DNA from: Bdellovibrionales bacterium GWB1_55_8
GTDB taxonomy: Bacteria; Bdellovibrionota; UBA1018
Assembly (NCBI GenBank): GCA_001769835.1
Contig: MEPR01000081.1
Coordinates: 40,146 to 77,142 of the forward strand
Length of the DNA: 36,997 bases
Direction: 5' to 3'
This document shows, one piece after another, positions 16,334-24,215 of the stretch (position 1 is the stretch's first letter; each line of letters starts with the position of its first letter). The notes beneath the pieces were generated by a model, which did not search any database, was not told where the DNA came from, and saw nothing but the letters and a program-made list of their open reading frames with translations. A program made the translations under genes and the position numbers.

Positions 16334-16998
16334 TCCGCCTTGCAGTCGCAGCAGCAACCGCCTGTGAAATGTTCGCTTCGAGCGGCGCGAATGGCACCCA
16401 AACCTTCGCGGGCGATCAGCACTGAAAGCACCAGCGCGGCCGCGCTGTCCACCCAGTACAATGCCGGAAAAACGAGATAGGTTACGCTGCCCGCAAACAA
16501 CACGAGTGAGAGCTGGATGCAGGCCATGGAACAAGCCGCGTCCTGAAGAACCGTTTTGCTGTCGACCGCAAGGCCCACTTTACGTTTTGCTTTCCACAGG
16601 AAGAACATGAAGCTCAAGCTCAATGCGGAGATAATCAAGCCCGGCAAGGTGGTTTCGGGATGGCGGCCAGTCGCGATCTGGTAGATGGACACGATTGCCG
16701 TGGACGTGGCAAGCACAAGAAAAAGGCCTCCGATCACCCAGGTTGCCTTCCGTTCCTTCGCCAGTTCCACCGCTGCGATCTCCTTGTCCGCCAGTTCAGT
16801 GCGGAAGCGCCAAAGAACCGCGATTGCGGAAAACACTTCAACGAAGCTGTCCAGTCCGAAGCCAAAAAGCGCGATTGAATTTTCTTCGACGCCGAAAAAG
16901 ACGGAAACGAGTCCCTCAATCAGGTTATAGCCGATCGTCAGCCAACCAAGGAGAATGGCGCGGGAAATCCAGTAAGTGCGTCCTGATTGAGATGGCAT
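16330..16998 (-). CDS. Cation diffusion facilitator-like transporter with Cys-rich tail
   Basis: A 222-residue inner-membrane protein with about six hydrophobic helices, matching the transmembrane domain of the cation efflux family that exchanges divalent metals for protons. The first metal-site motif is GFGLDSFVE in helix 2, the form seen in a divergent CDF subgroup. A second acidic site may be VDSAAA in helix 5 (YWVDSAAALVLS). There is no large cytoplasmic C-terminal domain. The protein ends in a cluster of four Cys (GGCCCDC) that could bind a soft metal. ATG 16998 is preferred over TTG 17034, which abuts the upstream stop. It follows the DUF3943 gene on the same strand by 36 nt. Confidence 0.85.
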   Translation of the reverse strand: MPSQSGRTYWISRAILLGWLTIGYNLIEGLVSVFFGVEENSIALFGFGLDSFVEVFSAIAVLWRFRTELADKEIAAVELAKERKATWVIGGLFLVLATSTAIVSIYQIATGRHPETTLPGLIISALSLSFMFFLWKAKRKVGLAVDSKTVLQDAACSMACIQLSLVLFAGSVTYLVFPALYWVDSAAALVLSVLIAREGLGAIRAARSEHFTGGCCCDCKAD

Positions 16999-17034
16999 GA
17001 GGGGCAAACTACGCTCTTCGCGCTCCCGGATCAA

Positions 17035-18018
17035 TTACCAACTGAAACCGATTCGAATACCGACATAATCAGCCGAGTCACCCTCGCGATCAGGAAGGAA
17101 ATAATCCGGCCTGAAATTCGTGCTCGTTTCAATTCCAAGGAACGGATGGATACTCTTCAGGTACTTTTCGCCGGCCAAGCCTTTCAAGCCTTCGACCATG
17201 TAGATGGCCGGATTCATGATCAGTCGCGCCGCGGTCCCGAGTTTTTTGGAACCAAGAAGTTTACCTTCATTTTCCGTGATTCTTTTATCCGCCCGATGAA
17301 ACAACTCGCCCAGGATGGAGCCGACAATAGGAGTGATGAGCAGGTCTTGAATGGAAGGCCGCTCGACGGTCGACTCAAGGCCGTACTCCCACAGGAAGGT
17401 CGACATCAGAACGGCATAACCGAAAGAACCCATGATCCCGGTACCGTTGTGCCGGGCGATCCCATAAGCAGCTGCTCCGGATAGCGGATGGCCGACAAGA
17501 TTGATGGCCCAGCCATCTTTGTCCATGACAGGAGAGCTGGAAGCATTTTTCTGCCAGTTGCTCGGCATATTTCGGATCAAATCGGATTTACTTCCTTCCC
17601 AGTTCATCATGTCGCCGGGAAGCGCCAGCATCACGCCGAACATTCCGAAAGCCAGAACGCTGTAGTAACCGCTATCGGTCACCATCTCGCGCGCCGCCGG
17701 ATCTCGCGGGAGGTGAATTGGCTTTCGAATGACAACACGGCCGGTCAGACGATCTTCCGTCATGCCATCTGCGGAATCCTGAACGGGCTCGACCCTGAAA
17801 ATCGAAACCATCGGTCGATCATCATCGCGAACGCAGATATCCGCGACGTTTCCCAGGGCGTCCTGGATCTGCTCCTGTATTCCGTAGCAGGCCTCGGAAT
17901 CTCGCGTGTCGACGGTGAGCACCGTCGCTTTCACGTCCATGGCATGAGCGCTGGGTGTGATCCACAGCGCCGCAGCCACTCCAATCATATGAAGAACCTT
18001 ACTCAGCGACCGTTCCAT
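17035..18018 (-). CDS. Exported DUF3943-family protein
   Basis: A 327-residue protein with a signal peptide (about 1-26, cut near SAHA). The central part (about 145-245) matches DUF3943. It contains WAINLVGHPLSGAAAYGIAR, then LWEYGLES and PSIQDLLITPIVGSILGE, a family of probable outer-membrane or envelope proteins of unknown role. The C-terminus ends in an aromatic residue (IGFSW), as beta-barrel strands often do. ATG 18018 is chosen because GGAG lies 6 nt upstream; the in-frame ATG at 18024 touches that GGAG. The CDF gene is 36 nt downstream, so they may form an operon. Any metal-related role is speculation. Confidence 0.8.
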   Translation of the reverse strand: MERSLSKVLHMIGVAAALWITPSAHAMDVKATVLTVDTRDSEACYGIQEQIQDALGNVADICVRDDDRPMVSIFRVEPVQDSADGMTEDRLTGRVVIRKPIHLPRDPAAREMVTDSGYYSVLAFGMFGVMLALPGDMMNWEGSKSDLIRNMPSNWQKNASSSPVMDKDGWAINLVGHPLSGAAAYGIARHNGTGIMGSFGYAVLMSTFLWEYGLESTVERPSIQDLLITPIVGSILGELFHRADKRITENEGKLLGSKKLGTAARLIMNPAIYMVEGLKGLAGEKYLKSIHPFLGIETSTNFRPDYFLPDREGDSADYVGIRIGFSW

Positions 18019-18179
18019 ATCCATCTCCGATGTCTAATACCCGAGAAGCGCAGTCGGTTTTAACACGTTGCGCTAGAATTACAAGCACTTAAGAAAGAAG
18101 TAAACAAATCAAGTATTTAATTGAATAACAACCCGGTCGGTCATTGACGAACGGAACTTCGAAATCCTAAGTTGATGAA

Positions 18180-18737
18180 ATGGTGGATATGGATTGGTTC
18201 AAAAACGGGAATCGCTTTCAAGCTTGGTACCCGGTTTTAGCTTGCACACTTGCTGCTGCTCTTATGATGGATTTTCGCTCTGCACATGGGGCTGCCCTTT
18301 CCATCTATGCCGGGCCGAGCGTCGCAATGCGGGCCTTATCCCCGAACTTCGGAGCGGAAGTCAGCTATGGAATCCGGGGTTACTTTGAGGCGGGCCTCTT
18401 TCTTGATGAAACGCTGCAGACCAGTTCTTCCTCGGGCGGCAGCGGAAGTATTTCCTTCTATGGCGGCTTGCTCCGGCTCGGGACGGGATTTCTCTCCTCG
18501 GCCTTCCTTGATTTCAAAACCGGTTTTGCGCGCTCCTCGATCCACCTGCTGCGTTCGAACACCTCAATGGGTTTCGGAACCGCGTTGGGATACCGGCACC
18601 AAATCGCACCCTTCCTCCAGTTAAGCCCCCGGCTTGGATATCGATGGATTCCTCAGTCGTTCACAGGCACAGGCGGTCCATCCGGAAGGGCCGCTTCTTT
18701 CCTGGATTTTAACCTTCTTCTTTCAGTGGGATTTTGA
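18180..18737 (+). CDS. Small outer-membrane beta-barrel-like protein
   Basis: A 185-residue product with an N-terminal signal sequence (about 14-38, ending SAHGAA). The mature chain alternates polar and hydrophobic residues, is rich in Gly, Ser and aromatics, and ends in Phe (LLLSVGF), the standard C-terminal signature of outer-membrane barrels. About eight strands would fit the length. No specific family is recognised. The start is uncertain: ATG 18180 and ATG 18189 are both in frame with weak ribosome sites. It is divergent from the DUF3943 gene (155-nt spacer). Its 3' end overlaps the convergent Rrf2 gene by 15 nt. Confidence 0.65.
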   Translation: MVDMDWFKNGNRFQAWYPVLACTLAAALMMDFRSAHGAALSIYAGPSVAMRALSPNFGAEVSYGIRGYFEAGLFLDETLQTSSSSGGSGSISFYGGLLRLGTGFLSSAFLDFKTGFARSSIHLLRSNTSMGFGTALGYRHQIAPFLQLSPRLGYRWIPQSFTGTGGPSGRAASFLDFNLLLSVGF

Positions 18738-19163
18738 AAGTAAAGCGTCGCCAGCTTTTGAAACCGGTGTGCTCATCTCGCGCAGACTGAGTTCATTGAG
18801 CGCTTTCAGCATGGCGCCGTTGATTTTCTGCCAGTGACCACGAGCAGGGCAATCGCGCATGAATCCGCAGCCACCTCCATGCCCGCTGCAATCGGTCAGC
18901 GCTATGGGGCCTTCAAAAAGCGAGATGACTTCTGCCGCTGAAATCTTCTCTGAAGATCGCGCCAGACGATAACCACCGCGCACGCCGCGTTGGGACACCA
19001 GAATTTCAGCCCTTGAAAACAGCTTTAAAATCTTGCCTACGGTGGGAAGCGGGATGTGCGAGCGAGCCGCAAGTTCCCTTGCGCTCAGACTCGCGCTCTC
19101 GTCCTGCGTGAAATAGGTCAGAAGAATGATGCCGTAATCAGTCAGCTTGCTTATTCGAATCAT
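18723..19163 (-). CDS. Rrf2-family transcriptional regulator, SUF-regulator-like
   Basis: A 146-residue winged-helix repressor. The N-terminus MIRISKLTDYGIILL and the recognition helix (SHIPLPTVGKILKLFS) resemble the Rrf2 subgroup annotated as SUF Fe-S assembly regulators. The wing has RGVRGGYRLAR. Three Cys (Cys92, Cys99, Cys105) are placed like the cluster ligands of IscR and NsrR, so it probably senses iron-sulfur status, oxygen or nitric oxide. No suf or isc genes are in the window. The 25-bp palindrome at 19212-19236, about 50 bp before its start, is the likely autoregulatory operator. The FadL-like gene lies upstream on the same strand. Confidence 0.9.
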   Translation of the reverse strand: MIRISKLTDYGIILLTYFTQDESASLSARELAARSHIPLPTVGKILKLFSRAEILVSQRGVRGGYRLARSSEKISAAEVISLFEGPIALTDCSGHGGGCGFMRDCPARGHWQKINGAMLKALNELSLREMSTPVSKAGDALLSKSH

Positions 19164-19181
19164 GAAACTTCTCGAGCCAAG

Positions 19182-19207
19182 GATACTTACCCAGGCCCGA
19201 TAGTATC
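19182..19207. repeat. Inverted repeat GATACT...AGTATC in the Rrf2 promoter region
   Basis: GATACT (19182-19187) and AGTATC (19202-19207) flank a 14-nt spacer between the Rrf2 start and the larger palindrome. It may be a second regulatory site or chance. Confidence 0.35.
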
Positions 19208-19211
19208 AGCC

Positions 19212-19236
19212 AAATAGTACTTGTCTAGTTCTATTT
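19212..19236. promoter_or_regulatory. Probable Rrf2 operator: 25-bp interrupted palindrome
   Basis: The left half reads AAATAGtACTtG and the right half is its complement with only two mismatched positions per half-site plus the centre (half pattern AAATAG-n-ACT-n-G). It lies between the FadL-like stop (19240) and the Rrf2 start (19163). Rrf2 regulators bind palindromes of roughly this size, so autoregulation is likely. Confidence 0.6.
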
Positions 19237-19239
19237 AAT

Positions 19240-20556
19240 TCAGAAGTGAAATCCCACTCCCACATGAGCCGTATACGCATGGGTCGAGTACTCGCCCGTC
19301 AGAGCCTGCTCGGTCGTTACATCGCCGGAAGCGGCACTGTACTCCACAGCACCGTCCAAATCCCAAGCGTCGGCGAACTGGGTGCCTGCCCCGACGGTGA
19401 GCGTGTAAGCAGCTCCGGGTGACGAAAAGGTCGCACGCGCATTCGCCTCAGGAGTCACCTTTGACGTATACGCATACCCCGCGCGGAGCACGACGTCTTC
19501 GACACCGCGGAACTCAGTGCCGAAACGCATGTTGATCTGGTTGGACCAGTTCTGATCAATTGAGCGCGTGACACTCACACCGTTCAAGGCGGCAAAGGGG
19601 CCTACAAAGCCAGCGAGCGGGAGACTTCCTGACACCTCGAGGCGCTGATTCACGCTGTACTCGGTCCAGGCAAACTCAGCAATGAACCGGAGAAGATCAG
19701 GCGCAACATCATAGAAACCGCCAATCGTCACCTGAGACGGGAAGGTATTTGTGGCGGAAACCGGAGCTGCATCAGCTCTTCCAGTCACACCAAGACCGCC
19801 GATCTCAGCCTGCGCCTCGCCCGTGCCTTCCGCTGTAAACTGCACAGGGGTACGCCAATTGGCCCCCAAACCCCACAGCTTGCTCTCCGGAAGATACTGC
19901 GCGCCCAGACGGAACCCGTTCCATTTCGTCTTCGAGAGATCATTCAGCTGAACCGCCGTAAGCATCGTGGCTCCGCCCGGCACCGGCGCTATCGCCGCAG
20001 AAGAAAGTGAAGCACTCACCATCACCGCGCGCCACGAGAGCCCAAGTGCCAATCCTGGAAGCAGCTCGTAACCAACGCCCGCTGAGAACTCAACGACATT
20101 CAGATCAGATTTCACCTCTGGCTTCAGGCCTGGAAACGCGGCACCGAAATCAACATTTTCGTAAATGGCTTTCGTTCCGCCACTGACAAAAGCGCCGAAG
20201 CCAAGACCGAGATCATCGCTTAGCCGATAAGAACCCACGGCGCCGAAAATTGGCGAAAAGCTCCTTTTGGATTCAGAGATATTCCCAGCTGAAACGATCG
20301 GGCCTTCATACTTCGCGAACGTAGGAGAGAAGTTCAGACTGATTTCGCCCGACTTGCCCTGAGCACCCCGCGCGAGACCGGCGGGATTGAAATACAATGA
20401 CTGAGCGCCCGTGACATTCGATGTAGCAGCCCCTGCAACGCCGGCATACTCGCCGGACCACATGATCACTTTCTCGAAACCTGCAGACATGGCTTGCTGA
20501 GCGAAAAATAAAGCACCAGCTGCGGCCATGAAGATACCACGAAGATGCGTTTTCAC
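19240..20556 (-). CDS. OmpP1/FadL-family outer membrane transporter
   Basis: A 438-residue outer-membrane channel for hydrophobic molecules such as long-chain fatty acids. The signal peptide (about 1-24) ends in AMSA. The N-terminal hatch includes the family motif AGVAGAATSN...SLYFNPAGLARG. The barrel consists of alternating strands and ends in Phe (VGVGFHF). The start is GTG 20556, well supported by AAGGAGG 6 nt upstream. Members in this family are often found with lipid or aromatic hydrocarbon degradation genes, but none are adjacent here. The leader carries a stable hairpin (20578-20596) before the ribosome site. The Rrf2 gene follows downstream on the same strand after 76 nt. Confidence 0.9.
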   Translation of the reverse strand: MKTHLRGIFMAAAGALFFAQQAMSAGFEKVIMWSGEYAGVAGAATSNVTGAQSLYFNPAGLARGAQGKSGEISLNFSPTFAKYEGPIVSAGNISESKRSFSPIFGAVGSYRLSDDLGLGFGAFVSGGTKAIYENVDFGAAFPGLKPEVKSDLNVVEFSAGVGYELLPGLALGLSWRAVMVSASLSSAAIAPVPGGATMLTAVQLNDLSKTKWNGFRLGAQYLPESKLWGLGANWRTPVQFTAEGTGEAQAEIGGLGVTGRADAAPVSATNTFPSQVTIGGFYDVAPDLLRFIAEFAWTEYSVNQRLEVSGSLPLAGFVGPFAALNGVSVTRSIDQNWSNQINMRFGTEFRGVEDVVLRAGYAYTSKVTPEANARATFSSPGAAYTLTVGAGTQFADAWDLDGAVEYSAASGDVTTEQALTGEYSTHAYTAHVGVGFHF

Positions 20557-20577
20557 GTCAAACCTCCTTGATTTTTG

Positions 20578-20596
20578 CGACCGCTCGCTGCGGTCG
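20578..20596 (-). promoter_or_regulatory. 7-bp GC-rich hairpin in the FadL leader
   Basis: CGACCGC (20578-20584) and GCGGTCG (20590-20596) are perfect complements around a 5-nt loop. On the reverse strand the stem ends about 10 nt before the ribosome site of the FadL-like gene. No U-run follows, so it looks like a 5' stabiliser or a binding site more than a terminator. Confidence 0.45.
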
Positions 20597-20687
20597 TTCG
20601 CAAAGCTTCTATCCCGGTTAAAGCTTCCGTGACAATCAGCGCCCCGTCATGAACATCAACACGGCGCGGCAGCACACAGAACAAAGT

Positions 20688-20716
20688 TTGACAAACCATC
20701 GCTATGGATTTAATCG
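20688..20716 (+). promoter_or_regulatory. Candidate sigma-70 promoter for the secreted protein at 20849
   Basis: A consensus -35 TTGACA (20688-20693), 17 nt, then TAATCG (20711-20716). The predicted leader of about 125 nt holds a GATTGCC/GGCAATC dyad (20790-20796 with 20820-20826) just before the ribosome site AGGAGA. Confidence 0.4.
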
Positions 20717-20848
20717 GAAATGCAGCCTTGTTGTGGACAGATCTGAGTCGAAGAACGCTGGCGTGATTTTCGCAGATCATGCGTCCCCCGATTGCCTGAG
20801 GTCACTTCATCTGAACGCGGGCAATCTCAAACAGGAGAAAGAACCTAT

Positions 20849-21250
20849 ATGAACACGAACCTGAAAAAAATCTTGAATGCCCTTTTCGCCGCCTCCCTTT
20901 TGTTGCAGGCATCCGGAGCAGGCGCGGTTTCCGTGAACGCAGACGAGGAAATTCTCATCGAATGCTCAAGTGTGCGGGCTCGGACACACGTGTATCAGGT
21001 GATCTCGTACAAGAATAAATTCTACTTTGATGTGATGTCACAGAACGGCCATCTGCTGCAGCGCATACTTGTCAATCAGCCTTACATATTCGGCAACACG
21101 TTCATTGTGACTGCCGGCAAAGGGCCGGGCGGCTACGTTCACCTGTACCATAGCGGCAAGACGAGCTTGATTGACGTAAATCTGGTCGATAACGACCTGA
21201 TCAGCACCGAGGCCGCCCTGACTGACTTCAGCTGCCAGAAGCTCGATTAG
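20849..21250 (+). CDS. Secreted protein of unknown function
   Basis: A 133-residue product with a classical signal peptide (MNTNLKKI, hydrophobic core, ASGAGA, about 1-25). The mature part is about 108 residues with two Cys near each end (IECSSVRA and FSCQKLD), probably a disulfide. It is predicted to be mostly beta-sheet from its alternating pattern. I recognise no family. ATG 20849 follows AGGAGA with about 10-nt spacing; the frame is open to 20792 but an earlier start would place polar residues before the signal peptide. The PRC-barrel gene begins 51 nt downstream, so it may be co-transcribed with it. Confidence 0.75.
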   Translation: MNTNLKKILNALFAASLLLQASGAGAVSVNADEEILIECSSVRARTHVYQVISYKNKFYFDVMSQNGHLLQRILVNQPYIFGNTFIVTAGKGPGGYVHLYHSGKTSLIDVNLVDNDLISTEAALTDFSCQKLD

Positions 21251-21301
21251 GCGGAGGACTTGCAGCGTCTTTGATCGCGAGCAAAAGGGGCTTGCGACAA
21301 G

Positions 21302-21955
21302 ATGCCTCAACTCAGCTGCAAACAAGTCATCGGCTGCCCGGTTTTTGACGAGTTCAATCGCCGGATCGGGCGGATTCAGGACATCCTCTTTCATGACGAA
21401 AGCTGGAGCGTCCACGCGCTGGCACTCGAACGGGATATTTTCATTCCCGCGTCTTCCCTGAACTCCATCGATGAACCCGGCAAAGTGCGAGCCTCCTTGC
21501 GTTCGACCGCAGTCGGAGCCGCTCCCCTTTCCGCACAGCTGAAAAAGCGCTACTTTGGTCGTGGTATTCTGCCCTTCTATTGGGCCAACGCGGGGATATT
21601 CGGAACCACCCCTTATCCAGGAATGATGAGCCGACCGGGAGGAAGATTCGAAGCTGCGAATCTCACAACTCAAGACCGGATAACTTCCCACCTTCATTCC
21701 GTATCAGAAAGTGTGGGTTACAGCCTCCGAACCGCGAACGGGAAATTCGGAACTGTGAAAGATTTCCTCATAAGCCCGAGCCCTGGGACTGCGGCAGGCT
21801 GGGTCCTGAGCGGGATCGTGGTCCGGAAACGTGATTGGCGCCCCTGGCACTCTGAAGAGCGAATCATGCCCATGAACCGGATTCATTCCATCAGCTGGTT
21901 TGCGCGCACCTTCCATGTCGAGCAGGCCGCCCAGAAAATTCTCAGGACAGGTTAG
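21302..21955 (+). CDS. PRC-barrel domain protein with two barrels
   Basis: A 217-residue cytoplasmic or membrane-peripheral protein. Residues about 5-60 form a PRC-barrel (VIGCPVFDEFNRRIGRIQDI, then LERDIFIPASSL). A second copy lies at about 135-200 (GYSLRTANGKFGTVKDFLI, then ERIMPMNRI). Paired PRC-barrel proteins of this kind are common in bacterial general-stress clusters, next to DoxX and YqjD-like genes as here, but their biochemical role is unclear. It is the first gene of a tight six-cistron set running to 24715. ATG 21302 has AAAGGGG about 11 nt upstream, so expression may be moderate. Confidence 0.85.
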   Translation: MPQLSCKQVIGCPVFDEFNRRIGRIQDILFHDESWSVHALALERDIFIPASSLNSIDEPGKVRASLRSTAVGAAPLSAQLKKRYFGRGILPFYWANAGIFGTTPYPGMMSRPGGRFEAANLTTQDRITSHLHSVSESVGYSLRTANGKFGTVKDFLISPSPGTAAGWVLSGIVVRKRDWRPWHSEERIMPMNRIHSISWFARTFHVEQAAQKILRTG

Positions 21956-21966
21956 CAGGAGGAATC

Positions 21967-22437
21967 ATGCGTGAACATCTGAACAGACAATCCTTCGGAA
22001 CGATCGCCCTGGTAGGACGAATCCTGCTGGCGATCATCTTCATCACAAGCGGGCTTGCGAAGATTCCGGGCTGGAGCGAAAATGTTCAATACATGCAATC
22101 CCGCGGCATTCCGGCCGTGCCCGTTTTCCTTTTCCCTGCGATCTTCATAGAAGTGATCGGCGGATTTTCGGTCCTGCTCGGATTCAAGGCACGGCTGGGT
22201 GCGGCGGCCCTTGCGATATTTCTGATTCCGACGTCCCTGATTTTTCATAATTTCTGGGCTCTAGAAGGCATCGAGCAGCAGATGCAGCTGGTCAATTTCC
22301 TGAAAAACCTGGCCATAATGGGCGGGTTACTTCAAATTATCGCCAACGGCGCTGGTGGAGCAAGCCTTGATCACTGGATGCAACGAAGGTCCACGAAAGG
22401 ACAAAGGGACGTACCACCCATTCGCGAGGTTTCGTGA
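21967..22437 (+). CDS. DoxX-family membrane protein
   Basis: A 156-residue integral membrane protein with four helices. The N-terminal motif VGRILLAIIFITSGLAKIPG is the DoxX hallmark. IEVIGGFSVLLGFKARLGA and the helix around IPTSLIFHNFWAL follow the family pattern. DoxX proteins sit in the inner membrane and are tied to thiol or redox stress and to quinone-linked oxidation, without a single agreed activity. The start is well supported by GCAGGAGGAATC ahead of ATG 21967, 11 nt after the PRC-barrel stop. Its stop overlaps the GTG start of the polyketide synthase remnant (GTGA, 22434-22437). Confidence 0.92.
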   Translation: MREHLNRQSFGTIALVGRILLAIIFITSGLAKIPGWSENVQYMQSRGIPAVPVFLFPAIFIEVIGGFSVLLGFKARLGAAALAIFLIPTSLIFHNFWALEGIEQQMQLVNFLKNLAIMGGLLQIIANGAGGASLDHWMQRRSTKGQRDVPPIREVS

Positions 22438-22904
22438 AAAAAACGTTCGTTGCGAATTTCAAACCTATTCGCCCTCGCTACGAGAGCTCTCAGGAACACT
22501 CGCTTGAATGGATAGCGCGAGCGCACGCGCAGGCCAACGTCACGAAGGAATCAAACGCTCAGGAAGATCTCGAAAAGATGAGGCGATTTGCGAATCGGTT
22601 CGGCTGCAGTCCACGCCACATATTCGAACGGGGTCATGAGCTCGAGGATTTTCTTCATCATGACTGGGAGCGAATGCGGCTCTACCAGCTTTTAAGGACT
22701 CCCTCCGGACCTGATTCAAGCGAAAGAACCCGGGTCTTCGAAGAACTTGCCAAGGACATGTTCGATCGTGCCTACTCGTCGCGGGACGAGGGCTGCCCCG
22801 CACACCTCATTCATGTGACCTGCACGGGCTATGTATCTCCGAGCGCTGCACAAATCACCTATTGGAGCTTCATATGGCGAACGCCCAGAAAAGACCCGGG
22901 GTAA
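22434..22904 (+). pseudogene. Truncated type III polyketide synthase (N-terminal remnant)
   Basis: The 156-codon frame begins with GTG 22434. Its first ~140 residues look like the N-terminus of a bacterial type III polyketide synthase (chalcone/alkylresorcinol synthase-like): IRPRYESSQEHSLEW near the start and HLIHVTCTGYVSPSAAQ near residue 130. Real enzymes are about 350-400 residues. Homology appears to stop at about 22857, before the region holding the catalytic Cys, His and Asn. The frame then reads 16 unrelated residues into the methyltransferase start. This points to an internal deletion of roughly 650-750 bp. Translation may survive through coupling to DoxX and pass to the methyltransferase. 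It cannot make polyketides alone. Confidence 0.65.
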
Positions 22905-23638
22905 ACAATGAGTTCTACAACGAGCTTGGCAAGGATTGGATAATCGCCTCGGATCATCCTGTCGCGCTTCTGAGGGCCGAAGCTCCGACGAAATTGAAGT
23001 TCGTACTGGAGGAGATTCATGCCCGATTCGGTCCCGAGAATGTGGAAATTCTGGACCTCGGGTGCGGCGCGGGTTTTCTGGCGAATTCGCTCTCCGAACA
23101 CGGCTACAATGTGACAGGGGTGGACCGGTCGCCCGGAAGCCTGGAAGTCGCGCGTCAGCAGGACCTGACTCGCCGCGTGCGGTACCAGGTCGGCGATGCC
23201 TATGACCTGGGATTCCATAGCCGCAGTTTCGATGTTGTTTGCGCGATGGATCTTCTTGAACATGTGGAGGATCCCGCCCACGTCGTACGAGAGTGCGCAC
23301 GGGTCCTCTCGCCTGGCGGTGTCCTTATCTTTCATACTTTCAACCGGACTGTCCTGTCGTGGCTTCTGGCAGTGAAGGGGCTCGAGTGGTTCGTGGCAAA
23401 TTCGCCACCGCGGGTGCACCTGCTGCGACTTTTCATACGTCCTTCGGAATTGGATCAGATGTGTCGGGCAGCGGGATTGCATATCGAGCGCCTGACCGGA
23501 ATACGTCCGGCGCTGTCGATCGGGTTACTTCGTCTGATCGCCACACGACGCGTTCCAGAGGATGTCCGGTTTCGCACCACACGCGGCACTTCGCTGGGCT
23601 ACATGGGCTCTGCCGTGCGATTTCCGCACCCGGCCTGA
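22874..23638 (+). CDS. UbiG-like SAM-dependent methyltransferase
   Basis: A 254-residue class I methyltransferase resembling UbiG/COG2227 O-methyltransferases. Residues about 1-45 match the UbiG start (VNNEFYNELGKDWI). The SAM motif I is ILDLGCGAGFLAN (about 58-70), motif post I ends GVDRS, and motif II/III lies around FDVVCAMDLLEHVEDP. UbiG-like enzymes beside type III polyketide synthases methylate phenolic lipids such as alkylresorcinols, so that is the likely original role. With the synthase truncated the present substrate is uncertain. ATG 22874 follows GGAG (22864-22867) by 6 nt, inside the synthase remnant. The next gene starts 34 nt after its stop. Confidence 0.85.
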   Translation: MANAQKRPGVNNEFYNELGKDWIIASDHPVALLRAEAPTKLKFVLEEIHARFGPENVEILDLGCGAGFLANSLSEHGYNVTGVDRSPGSLEVARQQDLTRRVRYQVGDAYDLGFHSRSFDVVCAMDLLEHVEDPAHVVRECARVLSPGGVLIFHTFNRTVLSWLLAVKGLEWFVANSPPRVHLLRLFIRPSELDQMCRAAGLHIERLTGIRPALSIGLLRLIATRRVPEDVRFRTTRGTSLGYMGSAVRFPHPA

Positions 23639-23672
23639 GCCTTGCACCATCTCAGGGCGGAGGATTTTACCT

Positions 23673-24215
23673 ATGCAAGAAATCCGCAAGAATGATCCCG
23701 GCAGGACGGACGCAGATACCGGAGTGGAGTTCGAGAGAGATACGTCCACCTCTGTGAATCCTCCCCTGTTTCGGGATGTATCTGTAGAAAAGAAACACGA
23801 GGGCGAGCTTGCGTCCTGGCGGCGCGCTGCGCAGGAGCTTTCGGGAAGCTTGTTTGATCTGGCCAGGAGTGACATTCGACTTGCGGCCAACGAAATCAAG
23901 GCGGCCCGGCACAGTGTCCAAAAGCATGCAATTCAGATGGCCATATTCAGCGCCATCGCAGCGATCGGCGTTCTGCCTTTCATAGCGTTCCTGGTCGTGG
24001 GGCTCGGCGATCTGATCGATAATTACTGGTTGAGCGCTCTCATCGTATCGGTGCTCTGTTTCGCCATCGGCGGTCTTGTGGCATACCGCGCTCTGAAAAA
24101 TATTCAGGAGCAGGATTTCAGCATGACCGAAACCCGCCGGATGCTCGATCGGCAAATGCATTCCATCGAGCGAAAGCTCACCGAATCCAATCAAAATGGC
24201 AGGAGGGCCGCATGA
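23673..24215 (+). CDS. Putative holin-X/YqjE-like (DUF1469) membrane protein
   Basis: A 180-residue inner-membrane protein. It has a charged N-terminus, an amphipathic helix (LFDLARSDIRLAANEIKAAR, about 70-89), two adjacent hydrophobic helices (about 98-122 and 127-149) and a charged C-terminus. This arrangement matches the DUF1469/phage holin superfamily III proteins, including E. coli YqjE, which are made in stress and not for lysis. ATG 23673 follows GGAGG (23659-23663) by 9 nt; an upstream extension to 23562 overlaps the methyltransferase and is rejected. Its stop overlaps the next start (ATGA, 24212-24215). The pair resembles the yqjD-yqjE arrangement with the order reversed. Confidence 0.8.
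   Translation: MQEIRKNDPGRTDADTGVEFERDTSTSVNPPLFRDVSVEKKHEGELASWRRAAQELSGSLFDLARSDIRLAANEIKAARHSVQKHAIQMAIFSAIAAIGVLPFIAFLVVGLGDLIDNYWLSALIVSVLCFAIGGLVAYRALKNIQEQDFSMTETRRMLDRQMHSIERKLTESNQNGRRAA

Noticed and set aside
18120-18160. ACCCGGTCGGTCA resembling a TetR-type half operator
   Set aside because: No second half-site and no TetR gene nearby.
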